From JAWLGZ01 sp041690635 (GTDB lineage: Bacteria; Pseudomonadota; Gammaproteobacteria; Thiohalomonadales; Thiohalomonadaceae), in contig JAWLGZ010000005.1 in NCBI GenBank assembly GCA_041690635.1, forward strand, positions 350,100-414,099: DNA of 64,000 bases, read 5' to 3'. Below are positions 7,698-16,184 of this stretch, in pieces. The notes below the pieces were generated by a model, which was not told the origin of the DNA, made no database searches, and worked only from the letters and a program-made list of their open reading frames with translations. A program made the position numbers and the translations under genes. Every line of letters starts with the position of its first letter. Position 1 is the stretch's first letter.

Positions 7698-10492
7698 CAG
7701 GAGCCCTCCTCGGGCGGGTGGATGTGCGGCTGGCGGCTCAGCCGGCCGAGGTTCTCCAGGATCAGCATCACCGTCCCCACCACCACCAGGAACACGCCGA
7801 GGTCGAAGGCCATGGCGCTGGCGAGGTGCAGCTCGCCGATGAGCGGCAGATCCAGGTGCAGCACGGCGGAGGTGAGGAACGGGTACCCCAGCAGCAGCGC
7901 CCCCAGCCCGGTCACGGTGGCCAGCAGCACGCCGAGGCCGATGATGGGGAAGTAGCGGAAGCGCAGCCGCTCCTGGGTCCACTGGATGCCGCTCGCCAGG
8001 TGCTGGAGGATGAGTGCGGTGCCGGCGATGAGGCCGGCGATGAAGCCCCCGCCCGGTTCGTTATGGCCACGCATGAGGATGAAGATCGCCACCACCAGCG
8101 CCAGCGGCAGCAGCGGCCGCGAGATGGCGGCCATGATCAGCGGGTGGGCATCACGGGCCCAGCGGCGGCCGGAGAGATCACCCTGGGGCAGCGGCAGCCG
8201 CAGCCCCTGCAGCAGGGCGAAGATGCCGGTGGCGGCTATGGCCAGCACGGTGATCTCGCCGAGGGTGTCGTAGCCGCGGAAGTCGACCAGGATCACGTTG
8301 ACCACATTGGTGCCGCCGCCAAGCGGCTCGGCCTGGGCCAGGAAGTAGTCGGAGATGGGGGCGCCCGGGCGGGTCATCATGGCGTAGGCGAGCAGCGCGA
8401 TGCCGAGCCCGGCCAGCCCCGCCAGGGTGCCGTCGCGCAGCCGGCGCGGCATCGACACCTCCGGGCGCTCACCACCCGGCAGGAAGAAGAGCGCGAGCAG
8501 CAGCAGGATGGTGGTCACCACCTCCACCGAGATCTGGGTCAGCGCCAGGTCGGGCGCCGAGAAGTGGATGAAGGTGAGGGTGACCACCAGCCCGACCACG
8601 CTGGTCATCACCAGCGCCAGCATCCGCTGGTGACGCACCACCACGGTACCGACGGCGGCGATCACCAGAATCACCGCTGCTACCACACTGACGCCGTCGA
8701 TCGGCGTCCAGAGGCCGCCATCGAGCTCGATGCCGCCCCAAAGGGCGGCGCCGATCAGAACCACCACGCTGCCGATCAGCCAGGCGGTGTAGCGCTGCAG
8801 TGAACCATTGTCGAAGCGGTCCATCACTCCACGCGAATACCAGGGCGCCGCGCGGGTCCCGCGCCGGAACAGCACCTCCCCGGTCACACTGGGGAACAGC
8901 CGGTCGTGAAGCGCGAACAGCCGGTGGCGCAGCGTGTAGATAAGGATGCCGCCGCTCAGCGCCACCAGACTCATCAGCAGCGGCAGGTTGAAGCCGTGCC
9001 AGATCGCCAGGCTGAAGGCGGGTACCTCCCCGAGGGTGCCGCGGACTGCGGCATCGAGCAATGGCCGGACCGTCTGTCCGGGGAGGATGCCGACCAGCAG
9101 GCAGACCGCCACCAGCAGCTCCACCGGGATCTTCATCCAGCGCGGCGGCTCGTGCGGGGTGCGGGGCAGGTCGATCGGCTCACCGTTGAAGAAGACGTCG
9201 TGAATGAAGCGTACCGAGTAGGCGACCGAGAACACCCCCGCCAGGGTGGCCATCGCCGGCAGCAGCCACTGGGACTGGGTGAGCCACTGCACGTGGATGG
9301 TCTCGGCGAAGAACATCTCCTTGCTGAGGAAGCCGTTCAGCAGCGGCACCCCGGCCATCGCCGCCGCCGCCACCATGGCGAGGGTGGCGGTGTGGGGCAT
9401 GTATTTCCACAACCCGTTCAGCCGCCGCATGTCGCGGGTGCCGGCCTCGTGGTCGATGATGCCCGCGGCCATGAACAGCGACGCCTTGAAGGTGGCGTGG
9501 TTGATGATGTGGAACAGGCCGGCCACGGCGCCGAGCGGCGTGCCGAGGCCGAACAGCAGGGTAATGAGTCCCAAATGGCTGATGGTGGAGTAGGCGAGCA
9601 GCCCCTTCAGGTCGTGCTTGAACAGGGCGGTGTAGGCGCCGAACAGCAGGGTCGCCAGGCCGACACCGCCGACCAGGAAGAACCACACCTCGGTCCCCGA
9701 GAAGACCGGGAAGAAGCGGGCGAGCAGGAACACCCCCGCCTTCACCATGGTCGCCGAGTGCAGGTAGGCTGAGACCGGGGTGGGCGCCGACATGGCGTGG
9801 GGCAGCCAGAAATGGAACGGGAACTGGGCCGATTTGGTGAACGCCCCCAGCAGGATGAGTACCAGGGTGGGCAGGTAGAGGGGGTGGTTGCGCACCAGTT
9901 CCCCCGAGGCCAGCACCACCGAGAGGCTGTAGCTGCCGACCATCCCGCCCAGCAGCAGGAAGCCGGCCAGCAGCGCCAGGCCGCCGCTGCCGGTGATGAC
10001 CAGCGCCATGCGCGCGCCCCGGCGCGCCTCCGGACTGCCGTGCTTGTAACCGACCAGCAGGAAGGAGGTGAGGCTGGTCAGCTCCCAGAACACCAGCAGC
10101 AGGATCAGGTTGTCCGAGAGGACGATGCCCAGCATCGCCATCTGGAACAGCAGCAGCAGGGCGAAGAAGCGGCCGAGCGGGTCGCTCTTGGGCAGGTAGT
10201 AGCGGGCGTAGAGGATGACCAGCAGGCCGATGATCAGGATCAGCAGCACGAACAGAAGCGACAGGCCGTCGAGCCGCAGGGCGAAATCGAGCCCCAACTG
10301 TGGGATCCACGGCACCGAGGTCAGCACCTCGCCGCCGGCGAAGATGGCCGGCGCATGCCAGAGAGCGGGCAGCAGCGCCAGGGCGGTGGCCGCGCCGGCG
10401 GCCCAGGCGGGGGCATCGCGTCCGGCACGAGCCAGCAAAGGGGAGACCACCGCCCCGATGAGCGGCAAGAGGATGATCCAGCCGAGTGCCAT
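7697..10492 (-). CDS. mnhA: Na+/H+ antiporter subunit A fused to subunit B
   Basis: 931 residues. Residues 1-~650 are the NuoL-like MnhA channel: TSFLLVGYKHGSPEARRGARMAL, QFPFHFWLPHAMSAPTPVSAYLHSATMVKAGVFLLAR and LLAYSTISHLG. A domain of MbhD/MbhE type follows (about 600-770). Residues ~785-931 are a complete MnhB domain, recognised by ILMRGHNEPGGGFIAGLIAG. No separate mnhB gene exists, so one polypeptide supplies both. First gene of the operon; upstream is a 315-bp gap shared with the divergent 10808 gene. Drives Na+ (or other cation) efflux against proton influx. Confidence 0.93.
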   Translation of the reverse strand: MALGWIILLPLIGAVVSPLLARAGRDAPAWAAGAATALALLPALWHAPAIFAGGEVLTSVPWIPQLGLDFALRLDGLSLLFVLLILIIGLLVILYARYYLPKSDPLGRFFALLLLFQMAMLGIVLSDNLILLLVFWELTSLTSFLLVGYKHGSPEARRGARMALVITGSGGLALLAGFLLLGGMVGSYSLSVVLASGELVRNHPLYLPTLVLILLGAFTKSAQFPFHFWLPHAMSAPTPVSAYLHSATMVKAGVFLLARFFPVFSGTEVWFFLVGGVGLATLLFGAYTALFKHDLKGLLAYSTISHLGLITLLFGLGTPLGAVAGLFHIINHATFKASLFMAAGIIDHEAGTRDMRRLNGLWKYMPHTATLAMVAAAAMAGVPLLNGFLSKEMFFAETIHVQWLTQSQWLLPAMATLAGVFSVAYSVRFIHDVFFNGEPIDLPRTPHEPPRWMKIPVELLVAVCLLVGILPGQTVRPLLDAAVRGTLGEVPAFSLAIWHGFNLPLLMSLVALSGGILIYTLRHRLFALHDRLFPSVTGEVLFRRGTRAAPWYSRGVMDRFDNGSLQRYTAWLIGSVVVLIGAALWGGIELDGGLWTPIDGVSVVAAVILVIAAVGTVVVRHQRMLALVMTSVVGLVVTLTFIHFSAPDLALTQISVEVVTTILLLLALFFLPGGERPEVSMPRRLRDGTLAGLAGLGIALLAYAMMTRPGAPISDYFLAQAEPLGGGTNVVNVILVDFRGYDTLGEITVLAIAATGIFALLQGLRLPLPQGDLSGRRWARDAHPLIMAAISRPLLPLALVVAIFILMRGHNEPGGGFIAGLIAGTALILQHLASGIQWTQERLRFRYFPIIGLGVLLATVTGLGALLLGYPFLTSAVLHLDLPLIGELHLASAMAFDLGVFLVVVGTVMLILENLGRLSRQPHIHPPEEGS

Positions 10493-10807
10493 GCGTGGTG
10501 ATTCTTTCTCTGGGGGGAAGTGAAGCCGTCTCCGGAATGCCGTCTACAGCTTACCGAAAAGCATCTCTAGCGAGAAGGATTCAAATCCGGGGGCGGCTTT
10601 TCCGGCGCTGGCCCTATAATCAGTGCGGTACGCGCCCTGGCCAGGCCTTGGGAGTGGTGCGCCCCAGGCCTTCTTGAGGTGTCGCATCGCGGGTATGGGC
10701 CGATTGCGTGACCTGGATCAGGGATGTCGGGGGATGGCACAGGTAGCTTGAATACCCTTTGGTATGCCGCCGGCGGTGCGGTAGAGAAGATGGTGGGAGG
10801 CAAACGC
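10493..10807. other. Divergent intergenic region without a gene
   Basis: 315 bp between the minus-strand mnhA and the plus-strand ExbB-like gene. A perfect TATAAT is present at 10615-10620 on the plus strand, but I see no matching -35 box 16-18 bp upstream, so I do not call a promoter. The nonamer CCAGGCCTT occurs twice (about 10638 and 10664) as a direct repeat. No coding potential or convincing RNA structure was seen. Confidence 0.5.
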
Positions 10808-11734
10808 ATGGTGGAGTTCGAGAGCCGGTACAGCCGGCGGATCCTGGTCAGGCTGTTGTTGCTCACGGTTATCCTGGCCGGGGTGCTGGTGGCGGGCCGA
10901 CAACTGGTCGCGGACATCTATTTCCGGGACCAGCTTACCCTGACCGGGTTGGTGATTAACGGTGCCATCCTCGGCCTGTTCCTGATTGGACTCGGCCGGA
11001 TGATCGCCCTGCTGCTGCGCTACGCCCGTGAGGAGCGCGCGCTCGGCCGCTTCGTGCGAGGCATGGAGGGGGACTTCTACCACCCGGTGGACAGCCTCGA
11101 CCCGCACTCGCTCATTCTTCAGCGCTACAAGGCGGTGGTCACCCTGAGCAAGCAGGGGGCGCCGGTCAACCACAGTGCGTTGGCCTCCACCCTGGTGGCG
11201 AACGAGAGTACCCGTCTCAGCCTGCCGCGCTTCATCAACAATATTCTGATCCTGACCGGCGTGTTCGGCACCATCGTCTCCCTGTCGATGGCGCTGGTGG
11301 GTGCCTCCGACCTGCTCGGTAACACCGGCGAGACTTCCCAGATGGGACTGGTGATCCACGGCATGTCCACGGCGCTCTCCACCACCATGACCGCCATCAT
11401 CTGTTATCTGTTCTACGGCTACTTCTACCTCAAGCTCCAGGATGCCAAGACCCATCTGTTAAGCGGACTGGAACAGGTCACCACGCTCTATCTGCTGCCC
11501 AAGTACTCCCACTCCGCCGACCATGTGGCCCACGACCTGGCCGGACTGGTGCGCAGTCTGCGGGAGACAGCGGAGGGGATGAGTGCGGCGCAGAAGGAGC
11601 AGGCGGAGTCGGCGCGCCAGCTGCGCGAGCTGATCGCCGCCATGCAGAAACGGGTGTCGCCGATGGGCGAAGACCTCGAAGTGATCAAGCGGGTGCTGCG
11701 CGAAGGCTTCCGGCTCCCCGCTGCGGGCGACTGA
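10808..11734 (+). CDS. ExbB/MotA-like proton-channel membrane protein
   Basis: 308 residues. Two N-terminal helices (about 12-36 and 44-72), a cytoplasmic segment rich in charged residues, then two further helices: LILTGVFGTIVSLSMALVG and GMSTALSTTMTAIICYLFYG. The last pair matches the ExbB/TolQ/MotA core (TGLFGT and ALxxTxxG type motifs) that lines the proton path; the four-helix topology is MotA-like. A coiled, Gln/Glu-rich tail follows (about 255-290). ATG 10808 has GGGAGG seven bases upstream; earlier in-frame starts lack this. The partner gene follows one base after the stop. Probably the ring subunit of a proton-driven motor of unknown output. Confidence 0.72.
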   Translation: MVEFESRYSRRILVRLLLLTVILAGVLVAGRQLVADIYFRDQLTLTGLVINGAILGLFLIGLGRMIALLLRYAREERALGRFVRGMEGDFYHPVDSLDPHSLILQRYKAVVTLSKQGAPVNHSALASTLVANESTRLSLPRFINNILILTGVFGTIVSLSMALVGASDLLGNTGETSQMGLVIHGMSTALSTTMTAIICYLFYGYFYLKLQDAKTHLLSGLEQVTTLYLLPKYSHSADHVAHDLAGLVRSLRETAEGMSAAQKEQAESARQLRELIAAMQKRVSPMGEDLEVIKRVLREGFRLPAAGD

Positions 11735-11735
11735 G

Positions 11736-12665
11736 ATGGAGGGTTTCGTCGACCTGCGCAGTGGTGACGAGGGCGGCTCGGGCGATAGCTTCTGGCCCTC
11801 GTTCACCGACATCATGATGGTGGTGGTGATGATCTTCATGATCGCCTCCACCGTTCTCATCCTGCGCAACTGGGACCTGGTGCGGGAGCTGCGCGAGACC
11901 ATGGACGCGGAGCGGGCGGCGCAGGAGGTGGCGCGCTTCGCCAGCGAAGTGAACGCCACCCTGGAAGAACAACTCGCCAACGCCCAGCATGAGGTCTCGC
12001 TGATGCGGATGCGCCTGATGCGTTCGCAAGAGGAGAGCCGCGCACAGGCGGAGGCGCTGGCCGACAGGGAACAGCGCCTGCTGGCGCTGCAGGACCGTCT
12101 GGGACAGGCGGAGCTTGACCTTGCCGCCAGCCGGACACGCGGCAGCGAGCTGGAGTCGGAACTGCAGGAGACCACCCGGACCCTGGCCGAACTCCGCTCT
12201 GTCTGGCAGACCCAGGAGCGGGAACTGCAGGAGGTCAGGGGTCAGGTGGTACAGCTCGAAACCGCCCGGCGCGAACAGACCGAGGAGATCGCGCGACTGC
12301 GGCGTGTCGGGTCCGAGGCCGAACGGTTGCTCGCCTCACTCCAGGGGGACTACGACAGCCTGAAGGTGAAGTACGACAAATTGGTGCGCCCGGCACGGAC
12401 CGCCCAGGGCAAGCATGTGGTGGAGGTGCGGTACGAGAAACGGGACGGCGATACCCGTATCGCCCTGCGCGAGCCGGGGCAGGCCGCTTACCGGGGCGTT
12501 ACCCGGGGCGAACTGGATACCCGGCTGGCGGCACTGGCGGAGGGCTACCCGGACCTGCTCTATGTGAAGATTGTCATCCCCGAGAATAGTGGATTGTCCT
12601 ATAACGAGGCGTGGCGATTCACCAGCGACGTGTTGGAGAAGTACGATTACTACCATCGTCAATAG
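11736..12665 (+). CDS. ExbD/TolR-like protein with a long coiled coil
   Basis: 309 residues. One membrane helix near residues 18-46, with the Asp of FTDIMMVVVMIFMIA matching the proton-binding Asp of ExbD (FIDVMLVLLIIFMVA). Residues ~50-205 are an almost uninterrupted heptad-rich coiled coil (many E, L, R, Q). The C-terminal ~90 residues (from about VVEVRYEKRDGDTRI to KYDYYHRQ) resemble the small ExbD/TolR periplasmic fold rather than an OmpA peptidoglycan-binding domain. ATG follows the upstream stop by one base. ExbD normally has a short linker, so the ~155-residue coil is unusual. Likely the stator/plug partner of 10808-11734; no TonB or outer-membrane receptor gene is near. Confidence 0.7.
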   Translation: MEGFVDLRSGDEGGSGDSFWPSFTDIMMVVVMIFMIASTVLILRNWDLVRELRETMDAERAAQEVARFASEVNATLEEQLANAQHEVSLMRMRLMRSQEESRAQAEALADREQRLLALQDRLGQAELDLAASRTRGSELESELQETTRTLAELRSVWQTQERELQEVRGQVVQLETARREQTEEIARLRRVGSEAERLLASLQGDYDSLKVKYDKLVRPARTAQGKHVVEVRYEKRDGDTRIALREPGQAAYRGVTRGELDTRLAALAEGYPDLLYVKIVIPENSGLSYNEAWRFTSDVLEKYDYYHRQ

Positions 12666-12956
12666 GAGCGGAAATTTCGCAAAAATTAACTGCGTGCGGC
12701 GCCCCCTGTCCGCCCCTTTTTTTGCGAGCCGCTCAGCATCTGAGGGCCCCTGAATCGGGTGCGAAAATCTACACGGAAAAGGGATACCAAATCGGCTGTC
12801 CGCTGAGGTAGCATATGCGCCCCGACCGGAGGCCGCCGGCCGAACACTCCGCCGGGAACCGGACGTCTGTCCGGCGTGCTCTGGACCAACCGCGAAGCCG
12901 GAAGTTCGCGTGTGCAATCACCCCTATTTTTGCACTGCACGAGGGAATCACGAGAG

Positions 12957-13613
12957 ATGACCTTGAAGACGCGCGACGGTATCGAGTTCGACACCTATGA
13001 AACGGGACCGGCGGACGCCTGCGCGGGCGTACTCATCATCCACGACTGGTGGGGCATGCTGAAGTACAACCGGGAGTGGGCCGACCGGCTCGCGGAGCTC
13101 GGTTACCGCGTACTGGTGGCGGACCTTTACGACGGCGTGCGGGCACACAATGCCCAGGAGGCCGGCGAATTGATGCGCTCCATCGACCAGGACGAGGCGG
13201 ACAGCAAGCTGCTCGCGGCCATCGACCGCCTGAAGAAGGGCGGATGCCAGCAAATCGCGGCGCTCGGCTGGTCGTTCGGTGGCCGGCAGGCAATGCAGGC
13301 GGCCCTGCTCGATCCGGAATCGGTGGTCTCAGCGGTGCTGTTCTACTGTCGTATGCTGACCGACCCGGAGGCGCTGGCCGACCTGGGTGGGCCGGTCCTC
13401 GCTATCTACTCCACCACCGAGACCACCTGGCCGGAGAAGATGGAGCGGTTCGACAGGGCGATGGCGGAAGCGGGCAGGATGGTGGAGAGCCGGGCCTTCG
13501 AGGCGGGCCATGGTTTCGTCAATCCGGAGAGCGAGCGCTATGACGCGACGGCTGCCGAGGAGGCGTGGGCCGCGACCACCGAGTTTCTGCTGCGAACGGT
13601 GCCCGTGACCTGA
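12957..13613 (+). CDS. Dienelactone hydrolase family protein
   Basis: 218-residue cytoplasmic alpha/beta hydrolase. The N-terminal part carries GVLIIHDWWGMLKYNREWADRLAELGYRVLVADLYDG, a hallmark of the family. The nucleophile elbow is ALGWSFGG, with Ser where classical dienelactone hydrolase has Cys; the acid is probably in AIYSTTETTWPE and the catalytic His is in EAGHGFVNPES. ATG 12957 is used because the strong similarity starts at Leu-3 and upstream frame residues look non-coding. Substrate unknown. The 291 bp upstream contain short GC hairpins (such as 12857-12873) but nothing I can name. Confidence 0.85.
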   Translation: MTLKTRDGIEFDTYETGPADACAGVLIIHDWWGMLKYNREWADRLAELGYRVLVADLYDGVRAHNAQEAGELMRSIDQDEADSKLLAAIDRLKKGGCQQIAALGWSFGGRQAMQAALLDPESVVSAVLFYCRMLTDPEALADLGGPVLAIYSTTETTWPEKMERFDRAMAEAGRMVESRAFEAGHGFVNPESERYDATAAEEAWAATTEFLLRTVPVT

Positions 13614-13739
13614 GGGCCCGCAACGAACGCGAAGGATGCGATTCAAATCCCTTGAGTCGGCATCTGTTCGCCGACTGCACTGTTGTTCTTAGTTCTCTTT
13701 TATCGCTGAAGAGATTGTCCGGCGCAAAGTGATGTTTCG

Positions 13740-14102
13740 ATGCAGGATAGACGTGAACATCAACGCGTCCGCCAGCGCCGGCGGATCGGTATCATTCTCT
13801 CCAGCGGAGAGGTGATCTACGCCTGGACCTACGACATCAGTCTCGGCGGTGTTCAGATCCTGTGTGAGTACGGCGCAGACATCGGTGACGAATTCGATGT
13901 TTTCCTCTCGCTGCTCGACCCGGAATCCGACACCTACCGCCGCATCGACACGCGGGTCCGTATTTCCCACCTGGTCTACGCCGGCGAACTCGGCTGCTAC
14001 CGCATCGGGATGCAGTTCGTTCACATCAACGGGGAGGGCCAGGATGTCATTGAGCGCTACATCGAACAGCGATTGAGCCTGCTCTATCACCGCTCGCGTT
14101 GA
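13740..14102 (+). CDS. PilZ-domain protein (c-di-GMP binding)
   Basis: 120-residue single-domain protein. The two halves of the c-di-GMP site are both intact: RREHQR near residues 4-9 and DISLGG near residues 32-37, followed by the beta-barrel. Such stand-alone PilZ proteins act as c-di-GMP receptors for motility or surface behaviour. A candidate source of the signal, a GGDEF enzyme, is encoded at 30210-31250. It is a single gene with a 126-bp upstream gap. Confidence 0.88.
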   Translation: MQDRREHQRVRQRRRIGIILSSGEVIYAWTYDISLGGVQILCEYGADIGDEFDVFLSLLDPESDTYRRIDTRVRISHLVYAGELGCYRIGMQFVHINGEGQDVIERYIEQRLSLLYHRSR

Positions 14103-14166
14103 CCCCGGCACGATTCGCGGCCGCCACTGCTTCCACAGGAAAGGCCGGCAAAAGTGCAACAGTACA

Positions 14167-14505
14167 CTAGGGCTTGTTCGAACCGCCCGGGGTGTAGAGG
14201 TGGGTCGGGAAGGGGGCGACATTGTCGCTGGCGGAGACCGGGGTGATCTTGGCGGTGCCCCCCTTCTCAAGTTCGTCGATACGGACGATGGCGTGCACCG
14301 GCACGAAAAAGCGCTTCACCCCCTCGAACTCGCTCTTCAGCCGCTCTTCGGAGGGGTCCACCACCACCGATCCCGTTGTGCCGAAGAGGAGGTCGCCGAT
14401 CTCCACGAAGCCCAACATCGAGCCGTGGCTCACCTCTCGGGCAAACAGCTCATACACCTTCCCCTGATTGAAGAAGCTGACCCGGTAGACAACGCGCTTT
14501 TCCAT
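14167..14505 (-). CDS. DUF1820 family protein
   Basis: 112 residues, soluble. The sequence RVVYRVSFFNQGKVYELFAREVSHGSMLGFVEIGDLLFG, then FFVPVHAIVRIDEVEK-like residues (here HAIVRIDELEKGG), is characteristic of the uncharacterised DUF1820 family of gammaproteobacteria. It is transcribed in the same direction as mutH, 67 bp downstream of it, so the two could share a transcript. No catalytic motif is visible. Confidence 0.85.
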   Translation of the reverse strand: MEKRVVYRVSFFNQGKVYELFAREVSHGSMLGFVEIGDLLFGTTGSVVVDPSEERLKSEFEGVKRFFVPVHAIVRIDELEKGGTAKITPVSASDNVAPFPTHLYTPGGSNKP

Positions 14506-14572
14506 GCGGTGATCTTACTCACGATGCCCCGGGGCTGCCAGTTGCGGGAGCTGGCAGGCGACGCGCCGCCTG

Positions 14573-15262
14573 TCAGCATGCGGCTACTGCGTAGTGGCGG
14601 CGCAGGATGGTGGCCGTGAAGCCGGGGCGCAGATAGAAACCGCGCGGGTTGGTGCGAATCGGCGCCCCGTCGGCCCCGTGTGCGCCACGCCGGGCCCGGG
14701 AGTCGGCCGCCTTCGGACGAATCTGCAGCACCTGTCCGTGACGGGCGGTGACCTGTTCGATGCCCCCGGTCGCGACCATCTCCATCAACTCCTCCCAGTC
14801 CTGACGCAGCAGACGGAATGCCTCCGGATCCGGACTCCACAGGAGCGCACTTCCCACCCGCCGTTCGGGAATGGGAATCGTCGGTTCCGCCTCCACAGGC
14901 ACCCACAGCACCCGGCCCAGCTTGCGGCAGACCCAGGACTCCTCCCACCGCTCCCCGTGGCCGCTCTCCAGCGGCACCGTACACACATAGGTGGACTCGC
15001 GGGGCCGCCCGAGGCGGTCCACCGGCACCGTTTTCAACTCGATGCCGAGTGTCTGAAAGTCCGGTTCGGCGAGTGACGCGGCGCTGGCGCCCAGCCAACG
15101 TTCCAGCAACTGCCCGACCCACCCCTTGTGGCGGCGGAAGTCGGCGGGCGTCGCCTCCCCCGCCGCCTCGGCCAGGGCGCCAAGCGTGAGCCCCGCAAGC
15201 ACGCGGGCACGGGCCAGCAACTCCTCTTCATCGCGGGGCGGTCGGGTGGGCGGTGTGGGCAT
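14573..15262 (-). CDS. mutH: DNA mismatch repair endonuclease MutH
   Basis: 229 residues, the normal MutH length. The catalytic motif D-x6-E-x-K is seen in PDFQTLGIELKTVPVD, with the preceding HKGWVGQLLERWLGA that is also conserved in MutH. MutH nicks the unmethylated strand at hemimethylated GATC during methyl-directed mismatch repair, so its presence implies a Dam methylase elsewhere in the genome. The C-terminus carries NPRGFYLRPGFTATIL. ATG at 15262 gives the expected N-terminus. Confidence 0.93.
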   Translation of the reverse strand: MPTPPTRPPRDEEELLARARVLAGLTLGALAEAAGEATPADFRRHKGWVGQLLERWLGASAASLAEPDFQTLGIELKTVPVDRLGRPRESTYVCTVPLESGHGERWEESWVCRKLGRVLWVPVEAEPTIPIPERRVGSALLWSPDPEAFRLLRQDWEELMEMVATGGIEQVTARHGQVLQIRPKAADSRARRGAHGADGAPIRTNPRGFYLRPGFTATILRRHYAVAAC

Positions 15263-15420
15263 GGCGGGGTTCCACCTGAAGTTCTCGAGCGTGACCAGTG
15301 GCTGCCGACCACCTATCCGCGATAGGCGATGACCGGGGGATTGTGCCCGCGGTTACCGCCTGCGTCCACGCTGTGGTAGGCTCGGCCCGCAAGCCCCAGG
15401 ATGCCAGGAAAGGAACAACA

Positions 15421-16080
15421 ATGAGAACGACTGCGGTTGTGCTATTTCTTGCCTGCGCACTGCCCATGCAGGCGGTCGCCTACGGCATACCCTATGGAAA
15501 TCCCTACGGCGGAAACACCTACGCCAACCCGTATGGCCAGGCCCCTGCCTGGTCCGGCGGCTACGCGGCACCGGGCGGAACGCTTCAGGGCGGCATCGCC
15601 CGGCTCACCGGTTTCCTTACCAGCCGGCCCGATATTTCATCGGGCGAACTGCGCGCCTTCGCCGAACGTGAACTGTCCCCCTACTTCGATTTCGAGCAGA
15701 TGGCCTGGTGGGCGGCGGGACCGCTGCGCCGCCACCTGTCGCCGGAGCAGCAGGCGCAACTGGTCAATGGGGTGCGGGGGCTGTTCCTGCAGGCAATGGT
15801 CGCCAATCTGTCCGGGTACAGCCCGCGGCAGATCGAGTACCTGAATCCGCGCGGGAATCCCGCTACCGGGGAGGTGGTCCTTACCATCCGTGCCTGGAAT
15901 CCGCAGGGGTACCCGATCGAGGTCGGCTTCCGGTTGAACCGCGGCGCTGACGGCTGGAAGGTGTTCGACGTGGTCGCCGAGGGGACCAGCGCCGTGGCCT
16001 ACTACCGCCGGCTGCTTGCCGATATGGCGCGGCGTGACGGTATCGACGCCATGTTGGCCAAGCTCCCGGGGGGCCGTTGA
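15421..16080 (+). CDS. MlaC/Ttg2D-like phospholipid-binding periplasmic protein
   Basis: 219 residues with a signal peptide (MRTTAVVLFLACALPMQAVA). The mature N-terminus is a low-complexity tract of repeated PYG/NPYG units (residues ~21-50), not usual in MlaC. The MlaC domain follows: RELSPYFDFEQMAWWAAGPLRRHLSPEQQ, then WNPQGYPIEVGFRLNRGADGWKVFDVVAEGTS and AYYRRLLADMARRDGIDAMLAKL. AGGAAAGG stands 4-11 bases before ATG 15421. MlaC shuttles phospholipids from the outer to the inner membrane, but no mlaABDEF genes are adjacent, so this is an orphan paralogue. Confidence 0.82.
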   Translation: MRTTAVVLFLACALPMQAVAYGIPYGNPYGGNTYANPYGQAPAWSGGYAAPGGTLQGGIARLTGFLTSRPDISSGELRAFAERELSPYFDFEQMAWWAAGPLRRHLSPEQQAQLVNGVRGLFLQAMVANLSGYSPRQIEYLNPRGNPATGEVVLTIRAWNPQGYPIEVGFRLNRGADGWKVFDVVAEGTSAVAYYRRLLADMARRDGIDAMLAKLPGGR

Positions 16081-16084
16081 GGAC

Positions 16085-16165
16085 TTTCGCCAAGGCGCCA
16101 AGCTCGCCAAGAGGCACGAAGAGATAGTATTTTCTTGGCGATCTTTGCGCCTTTGCGGGAGGAAG
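16085..16165. repeat. Intergenic imperfect hairpin of the CGC-AAAG repeat family
   Basis: TTTCGCCAAGGCGCCAAGCTCGCCAAG at the left and TTTTCTTGGCGATCTTTGCGCCTTTGCGGG at the right form an imperfect inverted repeat. It lies between the tail-to-tail mlaC-like and CDF genes and resembles the elements at 4591, 47622 and 43823. Confidence 0.7.
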
Positions 16166-16184
16166 TTCCTCAAGCGAGTAGTTT

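Noticed and set aside
6346..8803. Long plus-strand open frames across the Mrp operon (6346-7512, 7718-8803 and others to 10501).
   Set aside because: Antisense shadows of the mnh genes, low-complexity Q/H/G/E composition and no ribosome binding sites.
10615..10620. TATAAT as a promoter for the ExbB-like gene.
   Set aside because: No acceptable -35 box or extended -10 was seen; it may still be used with an activator, so it is only mentioned.
10808..12665. Zorya-type (ZorAB) antiphage defence.
   Set aside because: No ZorC/D/E genes follow, the second protein has an ExbD-like end rather than OmpA, and the first lacks the long ZorA tail. Neighbours are housekeeping genes.
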